From Marinobacter antarcticus (lineage in GTDB: Bacteria > Pseudomonadota > Gammaproteobacteria > Pseudomonadales > Oleiphilaceae): a stretch of DNA of 64,000 bases. Below the pieces are notes generated by a model. That model did no database searches, was not told the DNA's origin, and worked only from the letters and a program-made list of their open reading frames with translations. The stretch is from the NCBI RefSeq assembly GCF_011049865.1, contig NZ_DRGY01000049.1, positions 19,684 to 83,683 of the forward strand, written 5' to 3'. Within the stretch, counting starts at the first letter, position 1; every line of letters starts with the position of its first letter. Both the position numbers and the translations under genes were made by a program. Of the stretch, positions 60,387-64,000 are shown in pieces.

Positions 60387-62070
60387 TCAATATGACCCCG
60401 CTGCACTCAAGCACATTGAGAAAGAGTTTGACGAGTGGGAAAAGAATGAAGTGTCGTCTTTCATCAAGCGCGCTCCGGAGAGTCAGTCAGAGTACACCAC
60501 TGCTTCCGGGATGCCGACGAAACGAACCTATACGCCACTCGACCTCAAAAATACGTCCTTTGAAGACATTGGTTTGCCCGGGCAATACCCGTTCACCCGC
60601 GGGCCTTACCCAACCATGTATCGGGGTCGAAACTGGACAATGCGCCAGATAGCCGGCTTCGGTACGGCGAGGGAAACCAACGGGCGGTTCAAATACCTCA
60701 TCGCTCAGGGCCAGACCGGGCTTTCGATCGACTTCGATATGCCTACCCTGATGGGATACGACTCCAGCCACAGCATGAGTCAGGGCGAGGTCGGCCGCGA
60801 AGGCGTTGCCATCGACACGCTGGCTGATATGGAGGAGTTGTTCGACGATATTGATTTGACGAAAATCTCAGTATCCATGACGATCAATCCGTCGGCATGG
60901 ATACTCTACGCCATGTACATCGCCTTGGCGCAGAGTCGCGGCTACGACCTCAATGATCTGTCGGGTACCATTCAGAACGACATTCTCAAGGAGTATATTG
61001 CTCAAAAGGAATGGATATTCCCGGTGCGGCCGTCGGTTCGCCTGGTCCGTGACTGTATCCAGTACGGATCCGAGAGCATGAAGCGGTACAACGCCATCAA
61101 TATTTCGGGGTATCACATATCGGAAGCCGGCTCGACCGCTGTTCAGGAAGTGGCGTACACCATGGCAACCACCATGGAGTACGTTCAAACGGCAATTGAT
61201 GCAGGGGTTGATGTCAATGAGTTCGGGCCCCGGCTTTCCTTCTTCTTCGTGAGCCAGGCAGACTTCTTTGAAGAAATTGCCAAGTTTCGCGCGGCCAGGC
61301 GGATATACGCCAAGATCATGCGCGAAAAATTCGGTGCCACGAACCCCGAGGCCAGCCGGCTGCGCTTCCACGCACAGACTGCGGCAGCGACCCTGACCAA
61401 ACCACAGTATACGATCAACCCGATTCGCACCGCGCTGCAGGCTCTGTCTGCTGTGCTGGGCGGAGCGCAGTCGCTGCACACCAACGGTATGGATGAAGCC
61501 TTTGCCATTCCTACTGAGGAGGCGATGCGGATTGCCCTGCGCACTCAGCAAATCATCGCCCATGAGACCAATGTCACTCAGGTTGTGGATCCGCTGGGCG
61601 GCTCCTACTTTGTCGAAAGCCTCACCGATGAGATTGAGCGGGAAGTATGGAAAATTCTTGATGAGGTGGAAGAGCTCGGTGGCACTTTGCAATGTATCGA
61701 CGACGGCTACTTCCAGAGAGGCATATCCGATTCCGCATATGATTTCGCGTTACGCAAAGCCAGCGGAGAAAGACCGGTTATCGGTGTGAATATGTTCGTG
61801 CAAAATGAAGAGGATGTTAAAATCGAAATCCATCCTCACGATCCCGAAACCGAGCGTCGGCAGATTGATCGCCTGAACAGGGTCAAGAATGGTCGCGATG
61901 AGGAAAAAGTTCAAACGATGCTCAAACAATTGATAGAGCAGGCCGAAGACGAATCGGTAAATCTTATGCCGATCACTATTGAGTTGGTGAGAGAGGGTGC
62001 CTCCATGGGGGATATCGTTGAAACGCTCAAAGGTATATGGGGAACCTATCGCGAGAAACCCGTAATTTGA
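60373..62070 (+). CDS. hcmA: Large subunit of B12-dependent acyl-CoA mutase, probable 2-hydroxyisobutyryl-CoA mutase
   Basis: 565 residues: the TIM-barrel substrate domain only, without a B12 domain. It resembles methylmalonyl-CoA mutase ('NISGYHISEAGSTAVQEVAY', catalytic His248). Aligned without gaps, the key positions differ: Ile93 in 'RQIAGFG' (Tyr89 in the P. shermanii enzyme), Asp120 in 'SIDFDMPT' (Ala116) and Gln211 in 'YIAQKEW' (Arg207). Arg207 binds the free carboxylate of methylmalonyl-CoA; Gln fits a neutral acyl group, and Ile/Asp/Gln is the set I know for 2-hydroxyisobutyryl-CoA mutase (Ile90, Asp117, Gln208). The product would be 3-hydroxybutyryl-CoA. An alternative is a related branched hydroxy- or pivalyl-type acyl-CoA. 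Confidence 0.87.
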   Translation: MKHTDQYDPAALKHIEKEFDEWEKNEVSSFIKRAPESQSEYTTASGMPTKRTYTPLDLKNTSFEDIGLPGQYPFTRGPYPTMYRGRNWTMRQIAGFGTARETNGRFKYLIAQGQTGLSIDFDMPTLMGYDSSHSMSQGEVGREGVAIDTLADMEELFDDIDLTKISVSMTINPSAWILYAMYIALAQSRGYDLNDLSGTIQNDILKEYIAQKEWIFPVRPSVRLVRDCIQYGSESMKRYNAINISGYHISEAGSTAVQEVAYTMATTMEYVQTAIDAGVDVNEFGPRLSFFFVSQADFFEEIAKFRAARRIYAKIMREKFGATNPEASRLRFHAQTAAATLTKPQYTINPIRTALQALSAVLGGAQSLHTNGMDEAFAIPTEEAMRIALRTQQIIAHETNVTQVVDPLGGSYFVESLTDEIEREVWKILDEVEELGGTLQCIDDGYFQRGISDSAYDFALRKASGERPVIGVNMFVQNEEDVKIEIHPHDPETERRQIDRLNRVKNGRDEEKVQTMLKQLIEQAEDESVNLMPITIELVREGASMGDIVETLKGIWGTYREKPVI

Positions 62071-62183
62071 TTGGTTTTTTTACTGACCCACCAGGGATTA
62101 GAAGCAGATATCAGAAACGGTTATCATGGTGTCTGAATGGGATCATCATGGTAGTCGTTAATGCAATCAGCTGAGGTGGCAGG

Positions 62184-62384
62184 ATGAAAGTTGCTGACAA
62201 GGTGCGCTCGCCCTGTGTGAGCATTTGTGCGCTGGATGAGAGCGATATGTGTGTTGGTTGCCAGCGCACCAGCGATGAAATTTTGCGTTGGAGCTCAATG
62301 ACTAACCGTGAGCGTAAAGCAGTGCTTGTAAACGTTGCTGAGCGGGAGCAGGGGATTGCACGTTCGTTTGACGCAAAGAAATGA
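62184..62384 (+). CDS. DUF1289 small cysteine protein
   Basis: 66 residues. '[20 protein letters not shown]' carries the four cysteines of DUF1289 (C-x3-C-x7-C-x2-C), which probably bind zinc or iron-sulfur, followed by '[20 protein letters not shown]', also family-typical. Function unknown. It lies 113 bp after the mutase gene and 31 bp before purT, so it could belong to either transcript. Confidence 0.9.
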   Translation: MKVADKVRSPCVSICALDESDMCVGCQRTSDEILRWSSMTNRERKAVLVNVAEREQGIARSFDAKK

Positions 62385-62415
62385 TGACGATAAGTCGTCT
62401 GTCGGGGGATGTAGT

Positions 62416-63618
62416 TTGAATAATGTTGGCAAGGTAACGCTGGGTACACCGCTTAAGGCGAATGCTTATAAGGTGCTGTTGTGTGGTTCGGGGGAGCTCG
62501 GCAAAGAGGTCGCTATAGAGCTGCAGAGATTCGGGGTTGAAGTAATTGCAGTAGATCGATATCCCAACGCGCCAGCGATGCAGGTAGCCCATCGCAGTCA
62601 CGTCATCGATATGTTGGATGCGCAGGCGCTACGCAATATTATCGAGCTCGAAAAGCCCGACCTCATTGTTCCCGAAATAGAAGCCATTGCGACTGCAGAG
62701 TTGGTCAAACTTGAGCAGGAGGGATACCGGGTTATTCCTTCAGCCAGAGCGGTCGACCTCACAATGAACAGAGAGGGGATCCGGCGCTTGGCGTCAGAGG
62801 AGCTTGGGCTGGCCACGTCGCCTTACTGGTTTGTCGATACGAAAGAGTTATTTGTTGAGGCAATCAATGCAATCGGATTACCTGTTGTTGTTAAACCGGT
62901 GATGAGTTCATCCGGCAAAGGCCAGAGCACGGTTACCGATGAGCGCCAAATTGATGCCGCTTGGGAGTACGCTCAGACAGGCGGTCGTGCAGGCAAGGGC
63001 CGGGTCATTGTAGAAGGGTTCGTAACGTTTGATTATGAAATAACGTTGCTGACGGTGCGGCATTCTGGAGGAGTCAGCTTTTGCGAGCCGATTGGTCATC
63101 GTCAGGAAGACGGTGACTACCGTGAATCCTGGCAGCCGCAGCCAATGAGTATGAAAGCCTTGGAGAGATCTCGTGACGTTGCCTTGAAGATTACAGAAAA
63201 TCTCGGTGGCTATGGCGTGTACGGAGTAGAGTTGTTTATTCACGGAGACGATGTCTATTTCTCTGAAGTATCCCCCAGGCCTCATGATACAGGCCTTGTC
63301 ACACTGGTATCTCAGGATTTGTCCGAGTTCGCCTTGCACGCGCGAGCGATCCTGGGCCTACCGATTCCTGCAATCCGACAGCAAGGACCATCGGCTTCCG
63401 CCGTGATCTTGCCTGAAGGAGACTCCACAGAAGTGGCATTTTCCGGGTTGGAGATGGCGCTTTCAGTGCCAGACGTACAGTTACGACTCTTTGGTAAGCC
63501 TGAACTCTCAGGGCGCCGCAGAATGGGCGTTGCTCTGGCTAAAGGTGCTACGATTGAGGACGCAAAAAGTAAGGCTGTATCGGCGGTGCAGGCCGTTGAC
63601 GTTCAGCTCTGGAAATAG
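62416..63618 (+). CDS. purT: Formate-dependent phosphoribosylglycinamide formyltransferase
   Basis: 400 residues from a TTG at 62416 with GGGG upstream; the frame is open a further 27 codons to the left but that part overlaps the DUF1289 gene and is not conserved in kind. ATP-grasp enzyme: '[20 protein letters not shown]', '[20 protein letters not shown]', '[14 protein letters not shown]', '[14 protein letters not shown]'. It formylates GAR with formate and ATP in purine synthesis. It ends 13 bp before the first rRNA promoter, with no terminator visible between. Confidence 0.95.
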   Translation: MNNVGKVTLGTPLKANAYKVLLCGSGELGKEVAIELQRFGVEVIAVDRYPNAPAMQVAHRSHVIDMLDAQALRNIIELEKPDLIVPEIEAIATAELVKLEQEGYRVIPSARAVDLTMNREGIRRLASEELGLATSPYWFVDTKELFVEAINAIGLPVVVKPVMSSSGKGQSTVTDERQIDAAWEYAQTGGRAGKGRVIVEGFVTFDYEITLLTVRHSGGVSFCEPIGHRQEDGDYRESWQPQPMSMKALERSRDVALKITENLGGYGVYGVELFIHGDDVYFSEVSPRPHDTGLVTLVSQDLSEFALHARAILGLPIPAIRQQGPSASAVILPEGDSTEVAFSGLEMALSVPDVQLRLFGKPELSGRRRMGVALAKGATIEDAKSKAVSAVQAVDVQLWK

Positions 63619-63631
63619 TTACGAGCACCCG

Positions 63632-63659
63632 TTGACACCGTCGTTCAGCTCTGTAGAAT
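63632..63659 (+). promoter_or_regulatory. rRNA operon promoter, first of three
   Basis: TTGACA (63632-63637), 16-bp spacer, TAGAAT (63654-63659). It begins 13 bp after the purT stop. Downstream are two more promoters of the same design before the 16S leader. Confidence 0.8.
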
Positions 63660-63759
63660 GCTCATCTCCTTCGAGGGGAACGACGCGAAAACGTCACAAG
63701 GTCTCGGAGGTAACCGTTTGATTAGATTAAAGAACTTAGAATTTTTCTTTGATTGGCGG

Positions 63760-63787
63760 TTGACAGAAGGTTTTGAAGCTGTATAAT
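63760..63787 (+). promoter_or_regulatory. rRNA operon promoter, second of three
   Basis: TTGACA (63760-63765), 16-bp spacer, TATAAT (63782-63787); both boxes match the sigma-70 consensus exactly. An AT-rich stretch upstream (63721-63750) resembles an UP element. Confidence 0.9.
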
Positions 63788-63858
63788 TCGCTTCCTGATT
63801 TAAGAAGTACCGGTTTGATTCGATTGAGTTTTTAGTGAGTTTCTTTCGAAGAAAGCAG

Positions 63859-63886
63859 TTGACAAGGTCGCGATTCGCTGTAGAAT
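63859..63886 (+). promoter_or_regulatory. rRNA operon promoter, third of three
   Basis: TTGACA (63859-63864), 16-bp spacer, TAGAAT (63881-63886), about 30 bp before boxA. Confidence 0.88.
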
Positions 63887-63916
63887 ACGCCACCTTGATT
63901 GAGCCAAGGCTCAACC

Positions 63917-64000
63917 GCTCTTTAACAAATTAACCAAGTAATTCGTGTGGGCGCTGGCTGGAGTATTTCGACAAGAAATACCAAGGCAAGCGACTCGTCA
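63917..64000 (+). promoter_or_regulatory. rRNA leader with boxA antitermination element
   Basis: GCTCTTTAACAA (63917-63928) is the boxA recognised by NusB/S10 for rRNA antitermination. The sequence after it, up to the right edge, has the look of a 16S rRNA precursor leader. The 16S gene is expected just beyond the window. Confidence 0.88.

Noticed and set aside
60373-62070. Methylmalonyl-CoA mutase as the name of the large subunit
   Set aside because: The carboxylate-binding Arg and the substrate Tyr of that enzyme are Gln211 and Ile93 here, and the B12 domain is separate.

Overview
This 64 kb window is a chromosomal segment of a gammaproteobacterium, most probably Marinobacter or a close relative. 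The best evidence is the 661-residue two-domain fatty acyl-CoA reductase at 23.6-25.6 kb, which reads almost like the wax-ester reductase of Marinobacter. Gene order blocks shared with Pseudomonas support this: rnt-pyrC-motY, ubiG-mupP-yciK with mtaD/mtnA, and mltF/purL. The window ends in the promoter and leader of a ribosomal RNA operon; the 16S gene itself lies beyond position 64000.

Layout. 0-6.3 kb: tail of a YciO-type protein, a hypothetical gene, rnk, a class V aminotransferase, a choice-of-anchor I lipoprotein, a small phasin-like repeat protein and a PEP-CTERM protein. 6.3-18.5 kb: an accessory island for metal handling and periplasmic thiol redox. A leftward set (DUF411, BNR-repeat protein, cytochrome c, CcdA) faces a rightward set (MerR regulator, remnant of a CopA metal-binding domain, small membrane protein, TVP38 protein, DsbG, a DsbD split over two genes, SCO, TlpA-type thioredoxin, 1-Cys peroxiredoxin, methyltransferase). 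Two near-identical MerR-type operators with 19-bp spacers lie before merR and before the peroxiredoxin. The island ends in a decayed lgt pseudogene and abuts the 3' end of tRNA-Arg(CCT).

18.6-32.4 kb: two glycosyltransferase-like genes named after arsenosugar loci, a pitrilysin-type protease, the fatty acyl-CoA reductase with a duplicated palindromic element upstream, rnt, pyrC, motY, and a divergent pair of a histone-deacetylase-like enzyme and a Pat-type acyl-CoA ligase/GNAT protein. 32.4-48.9 kb: rdgC, yaaA, a glutaredoxin-like gene, yciK, mupP, ubiG, methylthioadenosine salvage genes (mtaD, mtnA), prc, a fadB-fadA beta-oxidation pair, comFB, a DUF349 protein and recX. 48.9-56.5 kb: mltF divergent from purL, an intergenic DnaA-box pair, a YqfO-like protein and two Nudix hydrolases.

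56.7-62.1 kb holds what I consider the most interesting system: a GntR-regulated operon with a stand-alone B12-binding subunit, an acyl-CoA ligase, a MeaB-type GTPase and a mutase large subunit. It would normally be labelled methylmalonyl-CoA mutase. The large subunit has Ile, Asp and Gln where methylmalonyl-CoA mutase has Tyr89, Ala116 and Arg207, the combination I know from 2-hydroxyisobutyryl-CoA mutase, and the gene set matches that pathway. DUF1289 and purT genes follow, then three tandem rRNA promoters and a boxA antitermination element.
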